From DASXHZ01 sp036488085 (GTDB taxonomy: Bacteria > Acidobacteriota > Thermoanaerobaculia > Gp7-AA8), in contig DASXHZ010000102.1 of the NCBI GenBank assembly GCA_036488085.1, positions 24,584 through 88,583 on the forward strand: a stretch of DNA of 64,000 nucleotides, read 5' to 3'. The notes below the pieces were generated by a model, which worked only from the letters and a program-made list of their open reading frames with translations, ran no database searches and had not been told where the DNA came from. Each line of letters starts with the position of its first letter. Positions within the stretch are counted from its first letter, which is position 1. The translations under genes and the position numbers were made by a program. This document shows, piece after piece, positions 15,162 to 23,279 of this stretch.

Positions 15162-16693
15162 TTTGTTCTCCTGCCTTCCACGATGTCGGCGCCGAGGTGC
15201 TTCTGGAACGCGCGGACGACCGGGTCGTCGCGCAGAGCGGACGGCTTGTCTTCCGCGCGGCGAGTCTGCTGCGGGATGACTTCCGCGATCGCCTCGATCG
15301 TCACCGGCTCGCCGAAGACCTCGGACGCGATCTGCTCGATCGTCGCCTTGGCGTCCATCACGTACTCGGCGTACGTCGCGTCATCGAACGTCCAGGTGAT
15401 GCGGCCGCCGTCCTTCTTCGCGCTTTTCGCATGCGAGACATAGCTCGCGATGGCCGGCTTCGACTTCTGCAAACGCTGCTGCAAGCCATCGAGGGTAATC
15501 GGAGGGGCGCCGGCGGCCTCGCCGGCGGCTTTTCGTTCTCTCTGTGGGGACACCGACGCCGGCGAGGCTGCCGGCGCGCCACTGAGCACCGCCTCCACCG
15601 CCTTCAGCCGCGGGAACGTCGCCGCCTTTAGCAGCGCGATCTCAACGGCCAGCCGCTGATGCTCCGCCTTGTTGACCGTCTCATCGTCCCGGATCAGCAG
15701 GTTCGCGATCCGCAGGAGGTCCGAGTACGAGAATTGCTCCGCCGCCTCGCGAATGGTCGCCAGGTCCTCCGGGGACGCCGCCAGGAGCGACTCCGGCGCT
15801 CCTCCCGCGATGAGCAATAAATTGCGCACGAAGCCGAGGAGGTCGCGGAACAGCATCTTAAAATCGCGTCCGCTGTCGGCCGCCTCCTGCAACGCCTCGA
15901 AGATGCCGGAGTGATCGCCCTCGGAGACCTTCGAAACGAGCCGCGCGAAGAAGCTCGTGTCCGACAGCCCGAGGACCGTCGCGACGTCGGCGGCGGTGAT
16001 GCTCTTCCCGCTGAACGCGATCACCTGGTCGAGCAGCGAGAGGGAGTCGCGCACCGAACCTTCGCCGCGGCGCGAGATGATCTCGATCGCGGCGCGGTCC
16101 GCCTCGATGCCCTCCGCTTTGCTGATCTCGCCGAGGCGGCCGATCAGCTCATCGAGCGTGATCTTCCGGAGCTGGAACTTCTGGACGCGCGAGATGATGG
16201 TCTGCGGCACTTTGTTCACCTCGGTAGTCGCAAACATGAAGATCACGTGCGGCGGCGGCTCCTCGAGGATTTTCAGCAGCGCGTTCCAGGCGCCGGTGGA
16301 AAGCATGTGCGCTTCGTCGATGATGAAGATGCGGTAACGGTCGCGCGCCGGTTGGAACTGCGTCACCTCGCGCAACTCGCGGATGTTGTCGACGCCGGTG
16401 TAGGTCGCGGCGTCGATCTCGCGGACGTCGAGGTCGATCCCCTCCGTGATCTCGCGGCAGATGACGCAGGTGTTGTCCGGCTCGACGGTCGGGCCGCTCA
16501 CGCAGTTGAGCGCTTTCGCCAGGATGCGCGCCGCGGTCGTCTTACCGATGCCGCGGACGCCGCTGAAAAGGTAGGCGTGGTGGATGCGCTCCGTCTCGAT
16601 CGCGTTCTGCAGCGTTCGGACGGTCGTTTCCTGTCCGATGATGTCGCTGAATCGCTGCGGGCGGTACTTGCGGGCGAGCGCCTGATAGGACAT
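15158..16693 (-). CDS. dnaX: DNA polymerase III subunit gamma/tau
   Basis: The 511-residue protein begins MSYQALARKYRPQRFSDIIG, with Walker A GVRGIGKTTAAR near residues 45-56, DEAHMLS Walker B, and the sensor region. The zinc module is unusual: cysteines are present in LNC and TCVIC, but the canonical second cysteine is an aspartate (EPDN). Around residues 373-395 the linker contains a GC-rich palindromic segment (DNA 15507-15577) read in frame as Ala/Pro/Ser-rich sequence. It loads the sliding clamp and organises the replisome. The SRP RNA gene lies directly upstream, as in many bacteria. Confidence 0.95.
   Translation of the reverse strand: MSYQALARKYRPQRFSDIIGQETTVRTLQNAIETERIHHAYLFSGVRGIGKTTAARILAKALNCVSGPTVEPDNTCVICREITEGIDLDVREIDAATYTGVDNIRELREVTQFQPARDRYRIFIIDEAHMLSTGAWNALLKILEEPPPHVIFMFATTEVNKVPQTIISRVQKFQLRKITLDELIGRLGEISKAEGIEADRAAIEIISRRGEGSVRDSLSLLDQVIAFSGKSITAADVATVLGLSDTSFFARLVSKVSEGDHSGIFEALQEAADSGRDFKMLFRDLLGFVRNLLLIAGGAPESLLAASPEDLATIREAAEQFSYSDLLRIANLLIRDDETVNKAEHQRLAVEIALLKAATFPRLKAVEAVLSGAPAASPASVSPQRERKAAGEAAGAPPITLDGLQQRLQKSKPAIASYVSHAKSAKKDGGRITWTFDDATYAEYVMDAKATIEQIASEVFGEPVTIEAIAEVIPQQTRRAEDKPSALRDDPVVRAFQKHLGADIVEGRRTK
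15507..15577. repeat. palindromic element inside dnaX
   Basis: Two 21-nt arms (15507-15527 and 15557-15577) are inverted copies with one mismatch, separated by 29 bp. The element lies in the linker region of dnaX and does not break the reading frame. Confidence 0.75.
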
Positions 16694-16741
16694 TGACGCG
16701 GAGTCTAAATGACGGAGGCGCGGAGGGCGAGGTCCGCTCGG

Positions 16742-16850
16742 AAGAGCCCAGGCCGAACTGTGTCACGCAGGTTTAGCACCTTATCGCTGCTTCCTTCCGG
16801 ACCTGACGAGGTTCGGTGCGCCTGCTGCACACGACCCGAGCTCATCCCAG
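16742..16850 (-). ncRNA. ffs: signal recognition particle RNA (4.5S, small bacterial type)
   Basis: The minus strand contains the invariant SRP RNA domain IV core GTCAGGTCCGGAAGGAAGCA at about 16788-16807. The flanks form the long helix: the 5' strand at 16832-16843 pairs without mismatch (counting G-U pairs) over 12 bp with the 3' strand at 16744-16755. The RNA binds Ffh and directs membrane protein targeting. The exact ends are estimated from the helix. It lies just upstream of dnaX on the same strand, a common arrangement. Confidence 0.95.
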
Positions 16851-16950
16851 CGGGCCTGCTTGACCGATAGGTCAATCATCAACTGATGTCGCGAGATCGT
16901 AACGCAGGTCCGCCGCCGATGCTTCCCGCCTGTGGTTCCATGTCGCCTGT

Positions 16951-17442
16951 ATGCGCCAGCTGCTCATTTCGCTCGCGTTTCTGGCTGCCGTCTCGGCACG
17001 TGCCGAGGTGCGCGAAGTGAAGACCCTCGAGGAGATCCAGCGCGCCTTCCGCGCCGATACACTCGTTCGCGTCGTGAGCGTCTGCGCAACGTGGTGCGCG
17101 CCGTGCGTCGCCGAGATCGGGGGGATCGACGACGTTGCGAAGAGCTTCCGGAAGAGTGCGGTCGAGATCGTCGGCGTCTCGCTCGACGATGCGGTCGCGG
17201 CGAACCGCGCCGAGGGGAAAGAGAAACTGTCGCGGTTCCTCAGGGAGAAGAAGGTCGCCTTCCCCAATCTCTACTACACGGGGAAGCCGGGCGAGCTGGC
17301 GGACGAGATGCACTTCGACGGAGCGATCCCAGTGACGATCGTCTTCGATCGGCAAGGCAGAGAGATCGCCCGTGGCGAAGGGGTGCTCGACCTGAAGTGG
17401 CTCCGCGACACGCTGAAAATGCTGGAGGAGAAGGTACGATGA
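16951..17442 (+). CDS. periplasmic TlpA-like thioredoxin
   Basis: The 163-residue protein has a signal peptide (MRQLLISLAFLAAVSARA) and a thioredoxin fold with the active site WCAPC near residues 49-53, followed by the cis-proline region GAIPVTIVFDRQG. Such proteins reduce or exchange disulfides in the periplasm, for example in cytochrome c maturation. Its stop overlaps the next redoxin gene by 4 nt, so the two thiol proteins are probably made together. Its partner reductase is not in the window. Confidence 0.9.
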   Translation: MRQLLISLAFLAAVSARAEVREVKTLEEIQRAFRADTLVRVVSVCATWCAPCVAEIGGIDDVAKSFRKSAVEIVGVSLDDAVAANRAEGKEKLSRFLREKKVAFPNLYYTGKPGELADEMHFDGAIPVTIVFDRQGREIARGEGVLDLKWLRDTLKMLEEKVR

Positions 17443-18023
17443 AAAAGCTTGCATTAATGGTTCTCCTTTTCGTTGCCGCTCCGCTCCTCGCGGCCGAGCT
17501 GGAGGTTGGCGCGAAGGCGCCGGCGTTCGAGCTCGTGAACGCCGTCGACGGCAAGACGGTCGCCTTCGCCCCGGGCGACGGCAGGCTCTCGGTCATCGTC
17601 TTCACCTGCAATCAGTGTCCGTACGCGAAGGCGTTCGAGCCGCGGCTCATCGCTCTCGGCAGTGAATACGCGAAGCGCGGCGTCGTCTTCTACGCCATCG
17701 ACTCGAACGACGACGCGGCGTTTCCGGTCGAGACGATGGGGGAGATGAAGGGCCGCGCGGTCTCGGAACACTACCCGTTCCCGTATCTGAAAGACGGCGA
17801 CAGCAAGGTCGCCCGTGAGTACGGCGCGCGCGTGACGCCGCATGTGTTCGTGGTCGATGGCAAGGGGTTCGTCCGCTACCGCGGCTATGTCGACGACTCG
17901 ACGAAAGCGGCCGAGCGCCAGCACGCCGGCCTCACCGACGCGCTGAACGAGCTGATGGCCGGCAAGGGAGTGAAGGTGTCGGCGACGAAGGCGTTCGGCT
18001 GTAGCATCAAGTTCAAGGGCTGA
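17439..18023 (+). CDS. secreted thioredoxin-fold (AhpC/TSA-type redoxin) protein
   Basis: The 194-residue protein has a signal peptide (MKKLALMVLLFVAAPLLA) and starts its fold with GAKAPAFELVNAVDGK. The active-site motif is CNQCPYAKAFEPR, a CxxC seen in a subfamily of exported peroxiredoxin-like proteins, followed by VTPHVFVVDGKGFVRYRG. The ATG at 17439 overlaps the previous stop (ATGA). The last residues carry a lone cysteine (AFGCSIKFKG), usual in this subfamily. The exact substrate is unknown. Confidence 0.87.
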   Translation: MKKLALMVLLFVAAPLLAAELEVGAKAPAFELVNAVDGKTVAFAPGDGRLSVIVFTCNQCPYAKAFEPRLIALGSEYAKRGVVFYAIDSNDDAAFPVETMGEMKGRAVSEHYPFPYLKDGDSKVAREYGARVTPHVFVVDGKGFVRYRGYVDDSTKAAERQHAGLTDALNELMAGKGVKVSATKAFGCSIKFKG

Positions 18024-18032
18024 GGCAGTGCG

Positions 18033-18437
18033 ATGCGAAAAGACGACGCCGGGAAGCTGATCCTCCGTCTCGCGATCGGAATCCTCATGGCCTTTCACGG
18101 CCTCTCGAAGCTCCGCCACGGCGTCGCCTGGATGGTCGGCCCGCTGTCGGCGCATCACCTGCCGGCATCGCTTGCGTATGGCGTCTACGTCGCCGAGGTC
18201 GTCGCACCGATCCTCCTGATCCTCGGCATCCTCACGCGTCTCGCAGGACTCGTCATCAGCTTCGAGATGGTGATCGCGCTCTATCTAATCGTCGGCAACC
18301 ACGCCTTCACCCTCGACAAACAGACCGGCGCGCTCAGTTCCGAGCTGCAGTTCCTCTACATGCTCGGCGGCCTCGCCATCTTCTTCCTCGGCAGCGGCAG
18401 GTACGCGATGTCGAAGGGGAAGGGGCGGTGGGACTGA
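18033..18437 (+). CDS. DoxX family membrane protein
   Basis: The 134-residue protein has four predicted membrane helices and the DoxX pattern: LILRLAIGILMAFHGLSKLRHG at the N-terminus, then VAEVVAPILLILGILTRLAG. DoxX proteins are small inner-membrane proteins linked to redox or thiosulfate metabolism, but the function of most is unknown. The gene starts 9 bp after the redoxin stop and is likely in the same transcription unit. Confidence 0.88.
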   Translation: MRKDDAGKLILRLAIGILMAFHGLSKLRHGVAWMVGPLSAHHLPASLAYGVYVAEVVAPILLILGILTRLAGLVISFEMVIALYLIVGNHAFTLDKQTGALSSELQFLYMLGGLAIFFLGSGRYAMSKGKGRWD

Positions 18438-18471
18438 CGGCGGTTGCAGCCCACGTGATCTTGTCGTAGCA

Positions 18472-18492
18472 TCTCCTACAGTTTGTAGGAGA
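18472..18492. promoter_or_regulatory. perfect dyad, probable BlaI-type operator
   Basis: An 8-bp perfect inverted repeat TCTCCTAC/GTAGGAGA with a 5-bp centre lies 5 bp before the BlaI-like start codon. The core contains TACA and TGTA half-sites, as in BlaI/MecI operators (TACA/TGTA). Its right arm also supplies the ribosome binding site GGAG. Autoregulation by the protein encoded just downstream is the natural reading. Confidence 0.75.
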
Positions 18493-18497
18493 CGAAA

Positions 18498-18884
18498 ATG
18501 CGCAGACCACGTTTGTCACCCGCGGAGTCGCGGATCCTGGAGCAGTGCTGGAAGCTGCGCGCCTGTTCGGTGCGCGAGATCCTGGAGAGCCTTCCCGAAG
18601 ACGAGCAGGTCGCCTACACGACGGTGCAGACGCTGGTCACACGCCTGGAAACGAAAGGCGCGTTGCGGAAGGTGAAGAAGATCGGGAACGCGCAGATCTA
18701 TGAGGCGGCGTTCGACCGCGGCGAGTTCCGGAGCAACATCGTGCGCGAGCTGCTCGATCTCTTCGGCGGCTCGCCGCGCCTCCTGGTGTCGGACCTGATC
18801 GACACCGGCGCGATCTCGCTGAAGGACCTGAAGGCGCTGCAGGAGGCCGCGGCGTCGAAGCGTGGGGGGAAGCGCCGTGCTTGA
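18498..18884 (+). CDS. BlaI/MecI/CopY family transcriptional repressor
   Basis: The 128-residue protein has the winged-helix N-terminal domain of the family: LSPAESRILEQCWKLRACSVREIL, then VAYTTVQTLVTRLETKGAL (recognition helix), and a C-terminal dimerisation helix. BlaI proteins repress their own operons and are inactivated by proteolysis triggered by a BlaR1-type membrane protease. Here the M56 protease gene follows with a short overlap. A perfect dyad directly before the start is a likely binding site. Confidence 0.93.
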   Translation: MRRPRLSPAESRILEQCWKLRACSVREILESLPEDEQVAYTTVQTLVTRLETKGALRKVKKIGNAQIYEAAFDRGEFRSNIVRELLDLFGGSPRLLVSDLIDTGAISLKDLKALQEAAASKRGGKRRA

Positions 18885-19743
18885 TCAAGTTGCCGATCAG
18901 TTTGTGAACTTCTCCGACTCGGTCCAGATGCAGCTCCTCTATGCGTCGCTGGTCGTGATCGCTGCATGGATGTCGACCTCGATCCGCGGCATCTCGGCAA
19001 CGACGAAGTACTGGATCTGGGTCGTCACCTCGCTCAACTTCGCGCTGCCGTTCGCGCTCATGTCATGGCGCTTCTGGCCGCGGAGCACGACCGTCCGGCT
19101 CTTTCCGCACGCGTTTCAAGCGACCGGGCTCAACGTCCGAGTGAGAACGCTGGCGGTGCTGTGGGTCATCTGGGCGGTGGGAGCCGTGTCGATGTTCGTG
19201 CGGCTCGTGGTTCGGATCCGCGAGGAGCGGCGGCGCGAGCGCAGCACGCCGGCGGTCGAAGGGATCCTCAAGCCGCGGATTCATCTCCCCCACGGCATCG
19301 AGACAGTCCTGACATCTGAGGAGCTCGAGGCGGTAGTCATCCACGAGGAGCAGCACGCACGGCGGCGCGACAACCTGATTCGATTGTCTTACGAGCTCGC
19401 GCTTTGCGCCGTCTGGTTCCATCCGTTCGTGTGGCTGGCCGGTCGGCGTCTCGCGCTGTACCGCGAGCTGTCGTGCGACGAATGGGTCGCACGGAAGGCG
19501 CGCGCTGAGGAGCTGATTGCAGCGCTCGCGAAGCTCGCGGAGCCGGCAAACGCGCCCCTGCTGCAGTCGTCGGCGACTTCATTCGTCCGCGATCGCGTCG
19601 TTCGCCTCGCGGACCCGCCGCCGCGCCGCCTCGCGAGTGCGATTCTCACGATCGGCTTCAGCGTCTTTCTCGTCGCGACGACGGTGGAGACCGTGAATGC
19701 TCTCAGCGCGCCGCGCTGCCCGCATCCGGCTGAAGGCAGATGA
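18877..19743 (+). CDS. M56 family (BlaR1-like) membrane metallopeptidase
   Basis: The 288-residue protein has several membrane helices and the BlaR1/M56 zinc motif HEEQHARRRDN (HExxH with following RRDN) near residues 150-160, then LSCDEWVARKA. It ends with a further membrane helix. BlaR1 proper has a C-terminal beta-lactam sensor domain; here it is absent, so the signal must be different. I chose the GTG at 18877 because GGGGGA lies about 7 nt upstream and it overlaps the blaI stop; the GTG at 18862 is the alternative. It likely cleaves or triggers cleavage of the BlaI-like repressor. Confidence 0.88.
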   Translation: MLDQVADQFVNFSDSVQMQLLYASLVVIAAWMSTSIRGISATTKYWIWVVTSLNFALPFALMSWRFWPRSTTVRLFPHAFQATGLNVRVRTLAVLWVIWAVGAVSMFVRLVVRIREERRRERSTPAVEGILKPRIHLPHGIETVLTSEELEAVVIHEEQHARRRDNLIRLSYELALCAVWFHPFVWLAGRRLALYRELSCDEWVARKARAEELIAALAKLAEPANAPLLQSSATSFVRDRVVRLADPPPRRLASAILTIGFSVFLVATTVETVNALSAPRCPHPAEGR

Positions 19744-21131
19744 CCGCGCTCTGGCTCGCGCTCCTCTTCGCGGCGAACAGTGCGATCCGCGTGTCCACGC
19801 CGCGCGTCGTGCTGGCGCACGTCAACGTCATCGACGGAACGGGTGCTGCGGCACAACCCGACCGCAATGTGGTCATCGAACGCGGAAAGATCGCCGCGAT
19901 CACGCCAGGCGCCGACGTGCCGGCGAGCGACGGCGTCACAGTCCTCGACCTGCGCGGCGACTCGGTGATGCCGGGGATCGTCGGTATGCACGATCACCTC
20001 TATTTCATACGCACGCCGAGGATCGACGCGGAAGGGAACTTCGTCCGGCCTTCGCTGATGGAGGAGATGGCCTACTCCGCGCCGCGGCTGTATCTGGCGA
20101 ACGGCGTCACGACCATCCGCACAACCGGCAGCATCAACGGCTACGAAGACTTGCGGCTACGCGACGCGATTGATGCCGGGACGATTCCTGGGCCGCACAT
20201 GGACGTCACCGGTCCGTATCTCGAGGGAGCGAACCCCGGTGGTCCGCTGACGCATTACCAGCTTCGTGATGCCGACGATGCGCGCCAAACGGTCGCCTAC
20301 TGGGCGGATCGCGGCGTCACGTCGTTCAAGGCGTACACGCACATCACGCGCGACGAGCTGCGCGCCGCAATCGAGGAGGCGCACAAACGTGGCTTGAAGG
20401 TGACCGGCCACCTCTGTTCGGTGACGTACCCGGAGGCGATCGATGCGGGCATCGACAACCTGGAGCACGGCTTCTTCACGAACACGCAGCTCGATCCCGA
20501 CAAGAAGCCGGACGTCTGCAGCGAGACCCAGGGCGACGCCACCCTCGCGAAGATGAGCCCCGGAACGCCCGAAGCGGATCAGCTCATTGCGACGCTGGTC
20601 GCGCACCACGTCGCGATCACATCGACCTTGCCGAATTCCACCGCGGCATCCGCGCCGCGCATCGACGGCGGCGCGCTGGAGGCGATGTCTCCCTCCGCAC
20701 GTGAGGCGTTCGTTTACTGGCGCAATCGCACACCGAACAAGCCGTCCGATCTCGCGAAACGCGAGATGGCGCTGGAGCGAGCGTTCGTCGCCGCCGGCGG
20801 CCTTCTGATCGCCGGGCCCGATCCGGTCGGTCTCAGCGGGAACGTTCCGGGCTTCGGCGATCATCGCGAGATCGAGTTGCTGGTCGAGGCGGGCTTCACG
20901 CCTGTCGAAGCGATCCGCATCGCGACGCTGAACGGCGCGAAGTTCATCGGCCGCGCCGATCGCATCGGATCGATCGCCACCGGCAAGAACGCTGATCTCG
21001 TCGTGCTCAAAGGCGATCCGGCGACGCACATCGAAGACGTCGAGAAGGTCGAAATCGTCTTCAAGAACGGCGTCGGATACGACAGCTGCAAGCTGCTCGA
21101 TGAAGTGAAAGATACGTACGGAGACTACTGA
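19740..21131 (+). CDS. exported amidohydrolase family protein
   Basis: The 463-residue protein has an N-terminal hydrophobic signal (MTALWLALLFAANSA) and the amidohydrolase superfamily pattern: LAHVNVIDGTG, DLRGDSVMPGIVGMHDHL (HxH metal site), GLKVTGHL and a later D in IAGPDPVG, with the C-terminal NADLVVLKGDP strand. These proteins are metal-dependent hydrolases, often acting on dipeptides or cyclic amides. The ATG overlaps the M56 stop by 4 nt, which places it in the BlaI-regulated operon. Its substrate cannot be read from the sequence. Confidence 0.9.
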   Translation: MTALWLALLFAANSAIRVSTPRVVLAHVNVIDGTGAAAQPDRNVVIERGKIAAITPGADVPASDGVTVLDLRGDSVMPGIVGMHDHLYFIRTPRIDAEGNFVRPSLMEEMAYSAPRLYLANGVTTIRTTGSINGYEDLRLRDAIDAGTIPGPHMDVTGPYLEGANPGGPLTHYQLRDADDARQTVAYWADRGVTSFKAYTHITRDELRAAIEEAHKRGLKVTGHLCSVTYPEAIDAGIDNLEHGFFTNTQLDPDKKPDVCSETQGDATLAKMSPGTPEADQLIATLVAHHVAITSTLPNSTAASAPRIDGGALEAMSPSAREAFVYWRNRTPNKPSDLAKREMALERAFVAAGGLLIAGPDPVGLSGNVPGFGDHREIELLVEAGFTPVEAIRIATLNGAKFIGRADRIGSIATGKNADLVVLKGDPATHIEDVEKVEIVFKNGVGYDSCKLLDEVKDTYGDY

Positions 21132-21133
21132 CG

Positions 21134-22420
21134 ATGACGCCACTACTCGCGATCCTGGCCGCAACGACGCTCATCAGAGCGGCGCACCTCATCGAGCCCC
21201 AAACGGGGAAGGTGATCTCACCCGCCGCGGTGCTGATCGAGGATGACCGCATCACGAAAGTCGGGTCGTCGACAGACGCCTCGGACATGAAAGCCGACCG
21301 CGTCATCGACCTCGGCGGCGCGACGCTTCTGCCGGGGCTGATCGACAGCCATACGCATCTGTTGATCGACCCGATCCCTCCGGCCGAAGCCGAGATCGTG
21401 CGCCACTACAACGGCAACTTCGCGCCCGATCTGCTGCTGACGATCATCGAGTCAGCGGAGAAGCGCGTCCTCCTCGGTGCGCAGCTCGCCCGCGAGGATC
21501 TCGAGGCTGGATTCACGACCGTCCGGAACCTCGGCCACTCCGGCATCGACGGCGATTGCGCGCTGCGCGACGCGATCAACGCCGGCCGCGTTCCCGGCCC
21601 GCGCCTGCTCGCGTCAGGACGGAAGATCACTCACGGCTATATCCAGGGACTGAACCCCGCGGTTGCGGATGCCATCCTGCAGCAGGAGTTCCTCTCGCCC
21701 AGTGGCGTCGATGAAGCGCGCAAGGCGGTCCTCTCGAATCTGTTCTACGCCGCCGACGTGATCAAGATCGCCGTCGACGACGATTTCACGCCGGCCGAGA
21801 TGGCGGCCATCGTCGACGAGGCGCACCGGCAGCACGTCAGGGTTGCCGTCCACGCGGTCTCGACGAGCAGCATTCAGCTCGCCATCGATGCGGGAGTCGA
21901 CTCGATCGAGCACGGCAACGACGTCACCGACGAGCAACTCCAGCAGATGCGGGCGAAAGGGATCTTCCTCGACCTCACGCCGACGGTGTGGAACGGCCTC
22001 TGGTCGAAGATCCACGAGACCAGCGTTCTTTCCCCTTCGTACCGGGAAAAGCTCGCCGCGGGCGATGCACGCAACCATCAGCGAGCGGTGTCGCTCGTCG
22101 AACGGGTACTGAAATCAGGGGTCAAATTCGCCGCCGGCTCCGACATGGCGTGGTACTACGCGGGGAAAACGCGCGGTCAGGCGACGGCGACGATGTTCGT
22201 TGCGATGCGCAGCGCCGGGATGCCACCGCTCGACATCGTCCGCGCGGTCACGACGAGCGCAGCCGAGATGATCGGATGGCAGGATCGTGTCGGCGCGGTC
22301 GAGCCGGGCCGCTTCGCCGATCTCGTTGCCGTGAGTGGCGATCCGCTCGCCGACATCACGGAGCTGGAGCGGGTGCGGTTCGTGATGAAGGGTGGGAGCG
22401 TCGTCCGAAACGACTTCTGA
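21134..22420 (+). CDS. amidohydrolase family protein (imidazolonepropionase/Xaa-Pro dipeptidase-like)
   Basis: The 428-residue protein is a second amidohydrolase: TLIRAAHLIEPQTGK, GATLLPGLIDSHTHLL (HxH), VRVAVHAVS, SIEHGNDV, FAAGSDMAWYY (metal Asp) and GRFADLVAVSGDPL. The N-terminus (MTPLLAILAATTLIRA) may be a short signal. It starts 2 bp after the stop of the previous amidohydrolase. The two paralogous-fold enzymes in one operon suggest a shared degradation role. The substrate is unknown. Confidence 0.9.
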   Translation: MTPLLAILAATTLIRAAHLIEPQTGKVISPAAVLIEDDRITKVGSSTDASDMKADRVIDLGGATLLPGLIDSHTHLLIDPIPPAEAEIVRHYNGNFAPDLLLTIIESAEKRVLLGAQLAREDLEAGFTTVRNLGHSGIDGDCALRDAINAGRVPGPRLLASGRKITHGYIQGLNPAVADAILQQEFLSPSGVDEARKAVLSNLFYAADVIKIAVDDDFTPAEMAAIVDEAHRQHVRVAVHAVSTSSIQLAIDAGVDSIEHGNDVTDEQLQQMRAKGIFLDLTPTVWNGLWSKIHETSVLSPSYREKLAAGDARNHQRAVSLVERVLKSGVKFAAGSDMAWYYAGKTRGQATATMFVAMRSAGMPPLDIVRAVTTSAAEMIGWQDRVGAVEPGRFADLVAVSGDPLADITELERVRFVMKGGSVVRNDF

Positions 22421-22456
22421 GTCAGTGAGTTGCCGGCGTCTGGTATGCAGTTCCGA

Positions 22457-22485
22457 TTGACAGGTGCATCACGTCATGGCAGATT
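22457..22485 (+). promoter_or_regulatory. possible promoter of vapBC
   Basis: A perfect TTGACA (22457-22462) is followed after 17 bp by CAGATT, a weak -10 match. It lies just before the vapB start and after the amidohydrolase stop. The assignment is tentative because of the poor -10. Confidence 0.35.
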
Positions 22486-22491
22486 TTGCAT

Positions 22492-22707
22492 ATGCGGACC
22501 ACGATTACGATCGCGGAAGAACTAGTGAAGGAAGCACAAGAGCTCAGTGGCAAGACCGGTTACAGCGAGGCGATTGTCACCTCGTTGCAGGATTACGTTG
22601 CGCTTCGGAAGCGGCTGGGATTGCTCGAAGATCTCTTCGAACATAAAACGCCCCACTCGTATCCGCGCATCAAGAGCATGCGCGGGAAGCGGCGATGGTC
22701 CTCGTAG
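22492..22707 (+). CDS. vapB: VapB-type antitoxin
   Basis: The 71-residue protein starts MRTTITIAEELVKEAQELSG, a ribbon-helix-helix DNA-binding N-terminus of the VapB family, followed by SEAIVTSLQDYVALRKR and a C-terminal tail that should wrap the toxin. The ATG at 22492 is preferred over an upstream TTG. It overlaps vapC by 13 bp, the usual arrangement, and probably represses its own promoter together with the toxin. Confidence 0.88.
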   Translation: MRTTITIAEELVKEAQELSGKTGYSEAIVTSLQDYVALRKRLGLLEDLFEHKTPHSYPRIKSMRGKRRWSS

Positions 22708-23066
22708 ATACGAGTATCTGGATCACGCTCTATCGGAAACGACGTGCCGAGACCGGCGAAAAGATGTGGATGCTGGCCGCAAGCAACGAGGCCGCTGTAA
22801 CGGGCCAGGTCTGGGTCGAGTTCCTTGGTGGTTTTCGCGAGCGGTCGGTTCGAAGCGCGTACGCAGAGAAGCTCCGAGCATACCCATTCCTGGAGACGAC
22901 GCGAGCAGCCTTCGACCTCGCGGCCGAGCTCCTTGCGGCTCACCCGCGCCTGGGTGCTGGCGACGCGATCATTGCGGCGACCGCCATCTCCTCGGGCACA
23001 AGCCTTTGGACGGCTGACCGCGATTTTCACGAACTGACGACCGACGGGCTCCGCCTATTCTCGTAG
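22695..23066 (+). CDS. vapC: VapC-type PIN-domain ribonuclease toxin
   Basis: The 123-residue protein has the PIN-domain acidic set: D5 in MVLVDTSIWI, E near residue 42 in VWVEFL, D near 90 in GAGDAIIAAT and D near 108 in TADRDFHEL. VapC toxins cut specific RNAs, often initiator tRNA or rRNA, when not held by VapB. All four acidic residues are present, so it appears intact. It sits next to a tRNA cluster; this may be chance. Confidence 0.9.
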   Translation: MVLVDTSIWITLYRKRRAETGEKMWMLAASNEAAVTGQVWVEFLGGFRERSVRSAYAEKLRAYPFLETTRAAFDLAAELLAAHPRLGAGDAIIAATAISSGTSLWTADRDFHELTTDGLRLFS

Positions 23067-23082
23067 CGGCCCAGGGCGAACT

Positions 23083-23172
23083 TGGCGGAGAGAGTGGGAT
23101 TCGAACCCACGGTACGTTTTACCGTACACACGCTTTCCAAGCGTGCGCCTTAAGCCACTCGGCCATCTCTCC
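23083..23172 (-). tRNA. tRNA-Ser (GGA)
   Basis: The minus strand reads a class II tRNA with acceptor GGAGAGA, a long variable arm and an encoded CCA. The anticodon stem CACGC/GCGTG encloses loop TTGGAAA, giving anticodon GGA, which reads UCC and UCU. It lies 17 bp after the vapC stop on the opposite strand. Confidence 0.95.
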
Positions 23173-23189
23173 GTGGGTTCATCCGCGCA

Positions 23190-23279
23190 TGGCGGAGAGG
23201 GGGGGATTCGAACCCCCGATACCCGTAAAGGTATAACGGTTTTCGAGACCGCCGCGTTCAACCACTCTGCCACCTCTCC
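23190..23279 (-). tRNA. tRNA-Ser (CGA)
   Basis: The minus strand encodes a class II tRNA with acceptor GGAGAGG, a long variable arm and an encoded CCA. The anticodon loop CTCGAAA gives anticodon CGA, reading UCG. Its 5' 22 nt overlap the 3' end of tadA on the same strand. It is followed by tRNA-Ser(GGA), so the three are probably co-transcribed. Confidence 0.95.

Noticed and set aside
22464..22646. A 60-codon plus-strand ORF overlapping vapB
   Set aside because: It is in another frame of the well-supported antitoxin gene and has no family features.
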